DNA from: Diphasiastrum complanatum
Lineage: Eukaryota; Streptophyta; Lycopodiopsida; Lycopodiales; Lycopodiaceae
Direction: 5' to 3'
DNA: 64,000 nt
Assembly (NCBI GenBank): GCA_029204225.1
Contig: CM055111.1
Location: 19,785,003 to 19,849,002 of the forward strand
The position numbers and the translations under genes were made by a program. Shown here piece by piece: positions 46,268 through 57,305 of this stretch. The notes beneath the pieces were generated by a model. The model worked only from the letters and a program-made list of their open reading frames with translations, made no database searches and was not told the DNA's origin. Position 1 is the first letter of the stretch, and the number at the start of each line of letters is the position of its first letter.

Positions 46268-47416
46268 TCAAATAAATTGGTTGTCTAAATTTGTGATTCC
46301 TACAGGTATCAGATAAGCAGACGTAGAACCAAAGTTGGTTTCACCTGACCCTAGATCAATGATCAATAAACATGCAAGAAGAATCATGAAATAGAAATTA
46401 GTCATTAACCAAGGAGGCAATTGTGGGCTTAATTTCCAACAGAAATCAGCGCACAACAATGCTTGATCCCCAAATGGCTTATCAAGTTTAGCACTTAACC
46501 TCATGGCTTTGGCACTTTCACATAAAGTTCTATTCTTCTTTTCAGCCACTCCATTTTGTTGTGGGGTCCTTAGTGTTGTATACTGCCTCTTGATCCCATG
46601 CTCATTACCAAAGGTCTTGAACTTGGTAGATATGTACTCTCCACCATTGTCAGCCCTTAAGCACTTGATCCTTGTGGAAAATTGATTCTCCCTTGCATTC
46701 TTGAACTTAACAAAGACATCATACACTTCATCTTTGCTCTTTAGTAGATACATCCAACAAAATCTACTAAAATCATCAATGAAAGTTACATACATCTTAA
46801 CTCCACTATTGCTAATTTGATGAATATTCGAATGTACAACTTGAAAAGGCTTTATAGATATAGATGTAGATCTAGTATAAGGTTGTCTATGAGACTTTGA
46901 CAAAGCACAAGACTCACAAACATGATTGATGCTACTTAAGGAACTTAGAAGACAAATCACAACTTGCTTCCTAGCCATTACCTCCAATAACTTGAAGTTG
47001 AGGTGTCTTATGACAAACCTCTTGAATAGGTATTTGCTCTCTTGCAACACATCCAACTTGGTTAGCAATAATACAAGTAGCTAGTTTGAACAACTTTCCT
47101 TGTTTTTTACCTTTTTCAATCAAGATATCCTTCCTTTTGATCATACAAGCATCTCCATCAAACTCAACTTTGAGGCCTTTACTTAGCGATTGACTCACAC
47201 TAAGTAAATTCTTGGTAATAAATAGAATGAACAAAACATCCTTAAAATGAACATTTCTATTTGTAGAGAGAGAAATAGGAATTGTGCCAATCCCTTTGAT
47301 TGCACACTCACCATCAATATTGGCGGTGTAGATCACCCTCTTGTCATCTCCATATGCCAACAAAGAAGTGAGAAGTGCACCATCTTTACTCATTTGACAT
47401 TCTCAAAAGCAAAAAA

Positions 47417-47515
<99 letters not shown>

Positions 47516-47671
47516 AGGATCGAATAGCTTTGGGTAGGTGCTCGAGCCGCCCCCAAAGTCTTTCCTAGCCAAGGCCTTCTATCTGTCATCTCTCTTTCTC
47601 TCTCTCTTTCCTAAGTTGGGTGTGAATAGCTTTGGGTGCACTCGAGCCCCCAAAGCCTCTCTCGACCTAGG

Positions 47672-47739
<68 letters not shown>

Positions 47740-48216
47740 GCAAGTGAAGGCGGGGTTGACGCTTCCCAATGTTTGGACCCTATGCTACATTGATGACACA
47801 ACAATGGCGCCGTTGTCAAAGCCTTTCCTAGCCAAGGCCTTCTATCCCTCCTCTCTTTCTCTCTCTCCTTCCTAGGTTGGGTGTGAATAGCTTTGAGTAG
47901 GCGCTCAAGCCCCCAAAGCCTCTCTTGACCTAGACGTTCTCTCTCTCTCTCTCTCCCCCCCTCCTTTTGCTATGCAGGTGAAGGCGGGGTTGACGCTCCC
48001 AGCATTCAAACCCTATGCTACATTGACACAACATAAGTACTCTTTGTAAATAGTCATGTGTGAACTTGCTCCACTATCAATCCACCATGGATCTAGATCT
48101 CCATCATTAGCAAGCATGTATGAAAACAACACAAAATCATCATCATTTTCATCTTGAACATCCAAACCATCCTCATCAAGAATAAGCCTACCAAATTTGA
48201 ACTTGTTTTGAGACAT
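46268..48216 (-). pseudogene. Copia protease-integrase fragment, minus strand
   Basis: Relative of the young copia element. From 48216 downwards the frame enters the protease active site DPWWIDSGASSHMT and KEYL. It is interrupted by the insertion at 47394-48035 and resumes with LLTSLLAYGDDKRVIYTANI and ISLSTNRNVHFKDVLF. After a frame change near 47000 come CESCALSKSHR, the integrase blocks VVHSNIH (catalytic Asp replaced by Asn), FIDDFSRFCW and RADNGGEY, then PQQNGVAEKKNRTL. It ends at about 46400 without RT. The Asp-to-Asn change and frame breaks make it inactive. Confidence 0.9.
47394..48035. repeat. Microsatellite-rich insertion inside the copia fragment
   Basis: It splits the protease region. 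It contains CT runs (47420-47512, about 47671-47733, 47938-47954) and two diverged copies of a unit of about 290 bp (TTCCTAGCCAAGGCCTTCTA near 47561 and 47826; GTGAAGGCGGGGTTGACG near 47742 and 47978). The outer part starts TGTTAGGATCG at 47513 and ends GACACAACA at about 48034, an LTR-like TG to CA pair. No coding motif. Confidence 0.7.
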
Positions 48217-48594
48217 TTATAGAGAGGGTTATAGAGAGAGTCCAGGTGGCCAGAGGCATCTTAGGACACTCTGCTAACCGAGGGTAATACCGAGACTGAT
48301 GAAAAAAAGGCCCCTCGGTATAAACCACGATATAAAATAGAATGTAAATGGATCTCACTTTTGGAATTTGTTACCTATCAACACATTGAATTCCATTTTC
48401 TATCAACATTGGTTGCCATATGCACAAGTGAATAAAGAAATTTATGTATCACAAAAAAATGATGATCACAAATTGTGTACTCACATGCATCTACTTTTTG
48501 TTCGATGTCAACTAGTCAATTAATAAAGTGTTATTGCATCTATGAGCAATATGATTAATATTACAATGAGTTAAAATACATCGTATTGTGTCAC
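48217..48594. other. No gene recognised
   Basis: AT-rich DNA between the copia fragment and the CACTA transposase C terminus. It includes two short complementary phrases (ACCGAGGGTAATACCGAG, CCCCTCGGTATA) near 48280-48320. Confidence 0.5.
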
Positions 48595-49480
48595 TTATTT
48601 ATTTGGTAGTTCATCGTTATCATTTTCTACATCATCATGTGACAAATCTGCCAAACCAAATGAGTCTATCTCTAGTTCTATCCAAATATCTCTTATAGCT
48701 TCATCATAAATAAGTTGATCTTCAAAAGCTAATGGCGACGGTTGCAACGAGTGAGACCAAGAAGGTGTGTCATGTGTCGTTGATCCATCCGATGATGATG
48801 CACCATGCTCAACATCATCATTAGCTTGTGAAGCTTGCACATGATCATCCTCCAAAAATGTGTTATCGAATCCATCATCACGATCTTGTTCATGAGGTGC
48901 ATCAACTAGCAGCGCCATGTCCTCCACGACACCTCTATCTTCAAAAATTCTTTTACTTCGAGGAGCGACTTGAATCACGTACGACCATCTGGAACGATCG
49001 GGATGAAAGACCACCTGTAATTGATCGATGTTACCATAAACATTGACTCGTAGTTAATATCCATAGCTTTGTTACAATTGCTTGGGTATTACTATACACA
49101 ATATACATTTTTTGCAGTACACTGAAAATCGACTGATTGACAACAAAAGAGCATAGACATCTTGAAGACGTAGAAGAAATGTACCTGCTCACATGGTTGA
49201 TGAAAAACAAATGTATCGCTTTGATCTGTCCAAAGCTTGGCAGATTCAATGGCAAAATAACGACTCTCATCTTTGACAGTTGCATTGGGACCATTGCAAA
49301 TAACTTTGAACCATTGGACATCAAATATGAAAAAGTTGAATTTTCTAAATCCAACTTCAAAGATGCCATTGATTGTCCCACAATAATCAAGTTGAAAAGA
49401 GAGTAAACTGGTGTCCGTTGTGCTTGCTCGACTCTCTTGGGTAAAATTTGCCATGACTCCACAATCGTACGTATTTCTAT
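48595..49480 (-). pseudogene. TNP2-like transposase C-terminal half (DUF4216 region)
   Basis: Minus-strand exons of a second CACTA transposase. The upstream exon (about 49480-49185) reads VMANFTQESRASTTDTSLL, DYCGTINGIFEVGF, FIFDVQWFKV and AIESAKLWTDQSDTFVF, matching the DUF4216 layout in which W, DPFV-like and QVFY-like blocks follow one another. The donor at 49184 (CAG then GTACAT) and acceptor at 49015 (TTACAG) bound a 170-bp intron. The last exon (49014-48595) starts VVFHPDRSRWSYVIQVAPR and ends in an acidic tail with TAG/TAA-bounded stop. Everything before DUF4216 is missing. Confidence 0.75.
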
Positions 49481-49614
49481 TTTTGTCAATATGCTCTGTA
49501 AGAAAGTGTCATCCATGCGTCCACACAGTGCATGTACTGAACGAAATGGAACTAAATGTCACAAGAACACATGTAGCAAATATCTACTCACAACATAAAG
49601 GAGGAGGCACGGGC

Positions 49615-50065
49615 AAAAAATTTTCACGTGGATATAGTCGTGGATAGGCATGGATATACGCATGGATACGGTGCATGGATTATCCACACAAGTGTCATTT
49701 CCAGCAGCAGATCGGCCGGATGCCATGAAATTCAAACTGCGTGGATTATCCATGCCAACTCCGACAACCGGCAGCCGGGCAAACCTCCGACACCCGAAGA
49801 CGGAAATGCGAATTTTTATTTCTCATGGATAATCCACGCGATAGTAAGTTTTTTTAAAAAAAGGCTCGACTTTTGCGTGGATATTGCGTGGCAAATTATC
49901 CACGCGTGGATTATCCACACAAATTTTTTTTATCCACATGAAATCCAGAGAGCTGGGGTCGTGGATACCGCGTGGATAATTTTTTTTTTATCCATGCGGT
50001 ATCCATGCGATTAAGTCTCTGGATTTTGCATGGATTATCCACGCGTGGATAATCCATGCAGATTT
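49615..50065. repeat. Array of GGATAATCCA / CCACGCGTGG palindromes
   Basis: About 450 bp packed with copies of GTGGATTATCCACG-type sequence on both strands, for example near 49676, 49741, 49825, 49893-49920, 49975 and 50031-50060 (CCACGCGTGGATAATCC). Full palindromes occur where two units meet. Located between CACTA transposase pieces, it fits a subterminal repeat region of a second CACTA family. It shares the CCACGCGTGG core with the motif at 33.1 kb. Frames here are not genes. Confidence 0.8.
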
Positions 50066-50767
50066 TTTTGACCCAAAAGAAAAAACATTTGGCACAAACC
50101 AAAATGTGGTTCACTCCTAAACTAGAGGTCGACTTCCTTTTTTTGTTGTGTGTGAGAGAGAAAAAGAGAGTATAGATGGGAGTGAGGATGAGATGGGGAT
50201 GAATGTGAGTGAGAAGATTGATAGTGTTTAGGATTTTTAGTTCATTGATGGATGTTAATAGTATGTGTTTTGTGATCATATGTTTTAAGATATATTTTGT
50301 TTGTGATGTAGGCTTGGATATGAAAAATGAAAAAAGAACTTTCATTGCAAAGGATTGAAAGATCAAGTGCATGCAAAAGGAAAAGAAAAGATTAAAAACA
50401 ATGGAGATACAATAGTAAAGGTAAATTCACATTTATTTTGATTCATTTGCCATGCAAATCATGTGCTAAAATAGATACATTACATTGAATTCATCAATAG
50501 ATACATTTGCATTCCATAGATGTGCAATAAATAGACTATACATTGCATTGAATACATCAATAAATACACTTGCATTCAATAGATGCACATTCAATAGACT
50601 ATACATTTGCATTCATGAATTAAAAATATATGCATTCAAAATTTTTGCAAGAATGATGTGGTGCCAAAACATTATATTGATTGATTTTTAAAAAAGTACA
50701 TTGATGAGAGAATAAATTCTCCCTTCAACATTGCCTTCTACAAGGGCTTACATTTAATTTAAAAACT
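50066..50767. other. No gene; short AT-rich repeats
   Basis: A degenerate repeat of about 40 bp (phrases ATAGATACATT, TGCATTCAATAGA, AGACTATACATT) occupies about 50470-50620. No coding evidence. Confidence 0.6.
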
Positions 50768-51144
50768 CTACTCATCATCACTTCCTCCCTCCTCGCTTCC
50801 TTCGTCTTGTAGGTGTACGTTGGTGTCCACATCTTCAAACTCCCCTTCGCTCTCATTCATGTTCTCTTCCACATTTTGCTCCTCAATATTTTCCACACTT
50901 TCTTCCACATCACGAACGCTTGAAGTTGTAGAGCCTCTCTACAAAATAGAATCAAAAGATTCAATTAAATTGAAATTAAACTTACTTGTAAACCACAAAG
51001 TAAACAATCACAAAACAATAAGGGTTAAGAGTTTACGATTGAAAACAATCCATGGGATTCCATAAAAGCCTTAAGGCCGACATATCCATGATCAAAACCT
51101 TGTTTGTACTACATGGCGGTCATGTGTCTTCCAAAATCACTAAG
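50768..51144 (-). pseudogene. Transposase_24-like gene, last two exons
   Basis: Minus strand. The exon 51144-51037 (LSDFGRHMTAM, stop TAG, YKQGFDHGY, KAFMESHGLFSI) and the exon 50938-50768 (RGSTTSSVRDVEESVEN, then an acidic Glu/Asp tail ending TAG) are separated by a 98-bp intron with GTAAAC donor and TGTAG acceptor. Lengths (36 codons, then 57) and phase 0 match exons 2 and 3 of the gene at 29.9 kb (VEDYWHKY exon, acidic tail). The first, domain-bearing exon is not found upstream, and exon 2 has a stop. Confidence 0.6.
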
Positions 51145-52124
51145 CTACATTCAACAAAAAAACATAGTTTAGTAATAAAAAAAATTAACAATCTCACTAT
51201 CATAATCTTTTCTAGATTTTAGGAGAATATTTTATTGTAGGATTTTACATAAAATATATTTTTTAATATGATGGAACATAAAAAAATCAATTCAAAGATC
51301 ATTATGGTAGTATTTAATTGTTAAAACTAGTTTTATATTGTTATAAATTTTATTTTTTTGAGATTTGACATACAAGACAAAATCAAGAGATAAGAAATAG
51401 TACATATTATTATTAAACAAGTAATTTGACAAGTTTTTTAAGATTTTATGACGTAATATTATGTCAAATTGGTAGCAATGTTACTAGAATATTAGATTTA
51501 CATTAAGCATAACTAGAATATACATGGATTAGATGTTGGCATGTCTTTAACAAATTTTATTATATTTGTTCAGTTCATGATCACAATAGCAGGTATATAT
51601 TGTTATAAATATTGACATCAATTGCACTTTATTTGTTATTTGAATATGAGTGTATAATTTTTCTTGCAAATTTATTCTTACAATAACATTTGATTGGAAT
51701 TATGATTTCTAGGGAAATTATTGTACCTCCACATGATTTGGAGAAAACATAAAAATTGAGTTCTATCACAGAAAAAGCAAGACTAAAGTATAATGAACAA
51801 CTATTGACTGGTTCATCTTCAAGCTCTTCCATCAGTCGACGTAGACCGCCTATTGATCCATCACATGTATGTATATTGATTTATGTCATAATTTTTTTAT
51901 TTGTAATAGTGATGTACTTTGATTTGGTTGAGGATTGCGATATAGTATATTGCTCCTTGGAAAGCCAAGACACCACTCCATCACAAATAAGGTTGCAATG
52001 CACTAAATGTACAAAGACTATTTTGTCAATTTTTGTCACATGTTAGAATTTGTCAATTTTCACTTGAATTAGATGTAGTTTATCTGATTTCCATATCCAA
52101 TCACCCATAATAGACTCATTCACA

Positions 52125-52170
<46 letters not shown>

Positions 52171-52676
52171 TGTTGGGGAAAGTCGGCATTCTTAAGGAAT
52201 GGAACCGGCATCTTTTCCCCAAAGCTGACAACTACAAAATTTTGCAGGATATTTTACGTGATAAATTTGAGATTTTATAGAGGAAAACTGGCAAGTAGAA
52301 GCATATCCCCTGTCAGTAGCCGGAATACTCCTTAAGATATGGGATTTTTGAGGAAAACCTCAAAAAAGTTTTCCGAACACCAGAGAGAGAGTTAAAAGTA
52401 ACCAACACTCCCAATTATAGGAAGGTGTGAAGCCATTGTTTTCTTTAGTTAAAGGCGTGGTTCAAATGCTTTTGTTGGAAGATGAGTTCCACAAAAAAGC
52501 CCAAACGCCGCAAGGAGGGAGCATGTGGTGACATTTTGGAGTAGGATACAATTGTGTGGCTCGGGAGTTTTGATTAGCACTCTATAATGTTCTCATGAAG
52601 TGTGTTTAGGGTGGGTGTGTTTGTGTGTGTGTGTGTGTGTGTGTTTCATGCTACCGGTTTATGATTTGTGTTATAT

Positions 52677-52733
<57 letters not shown>

Positions 52734-52761
52734 AACTGATACATCTAACATTTTGAACTTT
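51145..52761. other. Weak frames, GA and GT microsatellites
   Basis: A plus-strand frame near 51756-51880 (LKYNEQLLTGSSSSSSISRR) ends at a GTATGT donor-like site and could be a lost 5' exon of the SET-domain reading frame downstream. GA runs at 52127-52170 and 52681-52733 and a GT run at 52617-52643 flank otherwise featureless DNA. Confidence 0.4.
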
Positions 52762-53790
52762 TGCAGAAGAAGGAACATAAGTTGGTTTCAAGGAAAAGAG
52801 TTGCAAGAGAGATCGAGAATATTATTGATAGGATAAATCATATGAATATTGATTTTGGATCATCATTGGTCTTAGATGATGCTCTTGTTGATGATGACCC
52901 CTTGCATGATATAATTACTTCATCAATGCCTTGTGATTCAATCCATGTCTCCAAATCTCTAGAACATTCTTACCACCCAACCACACCTATCCTAGATGTT
53001 GCACATGAGACGATACTCCACGTGGATTCCACAAACTTGACCACCCTTTGAAAAGGAGAACACGTCTTGGACGTACTATGACTAGTTTGAAAGATAATTG
53101 CAAATTTCTACGCACTGTTGATGTGTCAAAAGACATTCTAGGTTCTTTGTCTGATCTTCCTCTTCCACCTAGCTTGCAACGATTAGTAAAACTTTCATTA
53201 GAAGTAGATATTCGTGTTGGCCAGTCCAATCACCATTACCATTAAATGGAACACCATTTACGTATTGGGGTCGAATGTACAGGATCATGCCTAGTGAACA
53301 CTTTCCTGAGGCTGGTTTGGGCCTTTTTGCATTGAGTAGTAGTATTGAGGTCCCTCTAAATAGTGTTGTGACATTGATGCCATATGCAAGACATCAATAC
53401 AATTGGGGTGATTGGCATGCTTTGTGTCATCACCAATGGAGGATGCAAGTATATGGCTTGAATTGAAATGCTTGTTCTTTAGAGGAGCAATGCATGCAAG
53501 GAGGCAACATCTCAAGGGAAAATTGTACATACATTGATGGACATCCAGATGTGCACGGAAACATTGCTGCATATATATATAGTTCCATTGGCCACCCTCT
53601 ATTGACAAATTGTGATTTTGAAGAATGCACCAATGGAGAAGAATAATGTTTTACTAGGAATGTAAAGGGCACTTATGTAATGGTCTGTGCCACTAGATCT
53701 ATTAGGTTTGGGGAGGAATTGTTCATCAAGTATAATTTCAACCATCCTCTACCCAAATGTTTGCAAAAGATAAAAAGTCAAATGTGAAGA
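52762..53790 (+). pseudogene. SET-domain reading frame next to TNP2-like N terminus
   Basis: 52762-53051 reads INHMNIDFGSSLVLDDALVDD and resembles the start of the TNP2-like protein of copy B (IRNIDFGSSLALDEDLFDD). After a stop the next frame (53048-53230) gives RTRLGRTMTSLKDNCKFL and LSDLPLPPSLQRLV. From about 53240 a SET-like domain follows: EAGLGLFALSSSIEVP, YIDGHPDVHGNIAAYI, LLTNCDFEECTNGEE, VCATRSIRFGEELFIKYNF. These correspond to the GxGLFA start, the ID..GN..xYIN..xxxNC segment and the ATRxIxxGEEL.xxY end of SET methyltransferases. Stops at 53464-53466 and about 53644 and a frame change near 53220 show that it is broken. The Asn of the usual INS/INHS motif is Tyr here. Confidence 0.65.
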
Positions 53791-54147
53791 TTTAAATTTT
53801 GTTGATATGCAGAGATGTATAATCCATGCATCTTGTATTTGGTTTGTGTCATTAAATATGTCAAATGTTAGGAGCATTATTCTTCATTTGCCTAGATGTT
53901 TACATAAGATAATAAGTGAAAGCTAATGAATGTAAAATCCATAAATATGTAAATATGTAGAAGCGTGCAACTCTTTGAGTCCATTGATTAACAAGTTGAA
54001 AAGAAAAATGGTCTAATAGATACATTGGTATGTTCATACTTTTTAAACAAAGAGGTAATTTATATTCATATGCAACATTTATCAAGTATTGGAAGAAAAT
54101 GTTTATCAAGCATTGTTTCAACCTACTTCTTGTTATTTTGGTATACA

Positions 54148-54661
54148 GGATTCTTCATCCTCATTTAGCGTTGGAGACAATAATCCTCGTAATGGTCGAC
54201 GTAGACAACGAATGCAGTACAATGGTCCTCATATAAAGCAATTACCTTGTCATCTACGTCAAGGCTTAAAAGAGATGATGGAAATTGATGAGCACATTAA
54301 TCAAGAGACTAATGCATCCGAATATAGCTCATCTAGATCTATTTCTTCACAAACAAGTTCCAACGATGAAAATGAGCTTCCAATGGTCAAGTTAAATGGA
54401 GCACTAAGAAGTATATATGGCTTACATCCTCAATATCGGAGTATTGTAGAAAACTATCTACAAACTACTTCTCTCCAGCCTGGGTTTCGAATAAGGAAAA
54501 CTATGGAATATGTTTTAAAGTACGAGCAACGAGAACAAAGGCTTAAGCTGGAAGCTGAAAGGAAAGAAGAACAATCTAGGTGGTTTGAGAAAATGAAGAT
54601 GCGAATTCAGAACTTAGTGAGTGTATATACTAAAGCATCAACAGATGGACAATGGGAATGA
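54148..54661 (+). CDS. Unrecognised ORF, possible 3' exon
   Basis: Open from an acceptor-like TATACAG at 54148 to a TGA at 54661. The product is Ser-rich (DSSSSFSVG, SSSRSISSQTSS), with a charged helical tail (KYEQREQRLKLEAERKEEQS). It could be a last exon of the SET-domain gene or the start of an unrelated element. No family recognised. Confidence 0.3.
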
Positions 54662-56109
54662 AAGGAAAGAAACTTATGAAGATGAAGATGATCCCAACAA
54701 TGAGTCTAATGAGCTAAGTGACAACAACGAAGTGGATGAGCGAAGCAAGGACAATGATTCGGATGAGACAATGAAAGTCAAGTCCCAGGTCCAGATATAG
54801 TTGCAGACAACAAAAGTCCAATTCAAGATTCGGACCAAGTTGCAACAATAGATGGTAAAAATCAGGATTCAAACGAAAGTTGAGATTGAGATCAGGATGG
54901 GAAGATAATTGAACATCCTTTGGAGTTTAGCTTCAACCATCAAAGTCTGGAACTTGACCTACATCGATGCATTAATCTGGTGAATGATCAATCAACTATG
55001 GTTCATCAAAATGAGAAAATTGTTATGCTTAAAGAAAGTCGATCAAGGCATTCACCAAAATTTCAGAATGAGGACTATATGGCACCGATATTCCATGTCT
55101 TGGAATTGAGTGGCTATATAGGATCCGCGATCTGCGAACCAATTCAATTTGATCTGGGAGCCTTTGAGAATGTTTTTATTTTTGACAACAATCTAATGGA
55201 GTATGAGGTATTCAACAAGGATATTGTCCACAATGAAGAGATTTCATTATTCCATATAATCTAACTTGTATCAATACCTTGGATTATTGTTCAATGCCTC
55301 ATAACTTCAGTTGGAGAACCCTATTCCTAGAGATTCTCTAGAACTCAAAAGCCAATATGTAATTCACGTGCATATTTAGCATGTATGGATGTGAATAATT
55401 ATTGGGAATATTCTCTAGTCAACCGATACTCTATAGGAAGCTGATTTTAAAATATGCCATCAATCTATATCAGTTTCTTTCGAGAAGTTCGCATTGCTCA
55501 AGCGATACTAACTCAGTGAATCTTTCATTCAATAATGTCAACAATGATTGTTCATCAATGGTTATTTGGAACAATCGAAACATCAAATCCTTGGTTCATA
55601 CACCTCCTCCTTATATACCTCTCTGTAGACTATACATTCATGAGAGTGTCCATCTTTGGAATGTATTTTCACTATTTGGGATTGATGCTTCAACAATTTA
55701 TATGGGCAACTACAAATTTTATATTTCAAAACGAGAGTCCATTTTAGAGATCAATCAGGTCGAATATCTACAACCACCTATGAATGAGGTATTGACCAAA
55801 TTTGAAGAAATATATTTTGGTCAAGAGTATGCCTAGAGACATGTGTCAATATTCATGACGACTACTTCATTTGGAGCATTTATATACGAACATCAATTCA
55901 TGACTACCATTTTTTATGAAAGAATTGTACAAGCAATATGGATCTTTCATCAGCCTCTTCTTCGACCATTATTTTTCCCCAATGGAAAAGCAAGTTGCAG
56001 ACCTTCAACAAGCACTTTTCAATTTAGGTACCTACTACCATGTGTCTTAGATTTAGTAGACCCCCTCCATCATACTCTCACATTTTCACTTTTACCTTTG
56101 TATCATTGA
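54662..56109 (+). pseudogene. Decayed reading frames, unrecognised
   Basis: Acidic stretch (54660-54900), then frames at 54920-55264, 55402-55836 and 55843-56109 on the same strand. Their order and strand fit the gypsy fragment downstream, so they may be older parts of that or another retroelement. No motif supports it. Confidence 0.25.
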
Positions 56110-56780
56110 CACTTGGCAAAAGGTGAATTTGGCTCCTAATTTCTTGTGAATATAATATATGTAATCCAATTAAAGGCTGATACTTCAGCACAACTTGCCC
56201 ATGTGCCTAATTTTTTAAGCTCTCTGAAGGGCTAGAATTTAATCATTTTAGTCTCTGACCATTAGTTTTTTGACACGTCATAAAAATTTAAAATTTCTTT
56301 GTCATTTGTAAACTTCCATCAAAAGATTTGCATTGGTATTAAGGTTCAAAGTGGCATTTGGCCTTGACTTGCAATTTATGTTTGGCGGTTCCATTCTTTG
56401 AGTTGCCAGTTCTCTTCCAAGTGACATACTAGAGCAATCTTGGGTCAAAATTGACCGTTCCTAAAAGGCAAAGAGATTTTTGTGTTAGTCATAATATTGA
56501 TAAGTACATTAAAATGTTGGATTATTCTACTATCAAAATTGATTCATCTGAATAATCGATCCTTAATCTAGATATATTCATTATCCAGTTTTGTAATTTT
56601 ATTCGTGTTTCTACACAATCTATAGAAATACTCGGGAATCGCTCAATAGGTGGCTCCAACATATCAGATAAGGCTAAAAGCATGGTTTGGTGTTACAACA
56701 TAGACTTTCAAGGACACTACCTTTTTTGGGTAGAAATCTATTTATGTTTTCTATTGGAGGAGAGATCCATTGTAGTCAGC
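56110..56780. other. No gene recognised
   Basis: AT-rich DNA before the gypsy fragment. The translation just upstream of the zinc-knuckle trace is broken by many stops. Confidence 0.5.
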
Positions 56781-57305
56781 TTGGACATGTTATGAAATTC
56801 TGCTTTGAGTGACAGAAAGACGCAGCTCAAGTGATTGAGATGTCAGGTAAAGAAAATGTTAAGCTAGAAATCAATATAGTTAATTGTGAGTGCGATTGTT
56901 CTCTTAGTACTACCTCATTCTTGCCAAATGATTTATCTCATTTGAAAGGCACTGTAAATGGACATGAAGTTAGTATTTTAGTGGACAGTGGATCTACTCA
57001 TAATTTTATTAACTTTAGTCTTGTGCAGAAACTCAGCCTCAAAACTGAAGTCAGTACCCATAGATATCGAGTATATCTAGCTTCAGGTGCAGAGTTGGAA
57101 ACGTGAGATGCTAAAGTTCCAAGGCTCCCAATTTGGATCCAAGATTATAGAGAGTTAATTGATTTTCATGTTTTAGATTTAGCATGTACGGACATAATTC
57201 TAGGATACGAGTGGTTATTCAATAAGCATTATGAGATAGATCTTGAGAAGCACGTTCTCTTCTTTCAGGAGGGTAAAGAAATAGTTACATTGTTTCGAAA
57301 GACTA
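56781..57305 (+). pseudogene. Ty3/gypsy gag end and aspartic protease fragment
   Basis: A decayed zinc knuckle (CSQLGHVMKFC, first Cys lost) stands at about 56770-56810. Then follow LKGTVNGHEVSILVDSGSTH and NFINFSLVQKL, the DSG active site and flanking helix of a gypsy-type retropepsin (about 56980). After a TGA at 57104 the frame continues with LACTDIILGYEWLFNKH, the typical ILGxxWL block. RT and the rest are absent. The fragment ends at the CACTA transposase copy B at about 57305. Confidence 0.85.

Noticed and set aside
47247-47875. Overlapping frames on both strands in the CT tracts
   Set aside because: Poly Ser-Leu or Arg-Glu products of dinucleotide repeats. They are artefacts.
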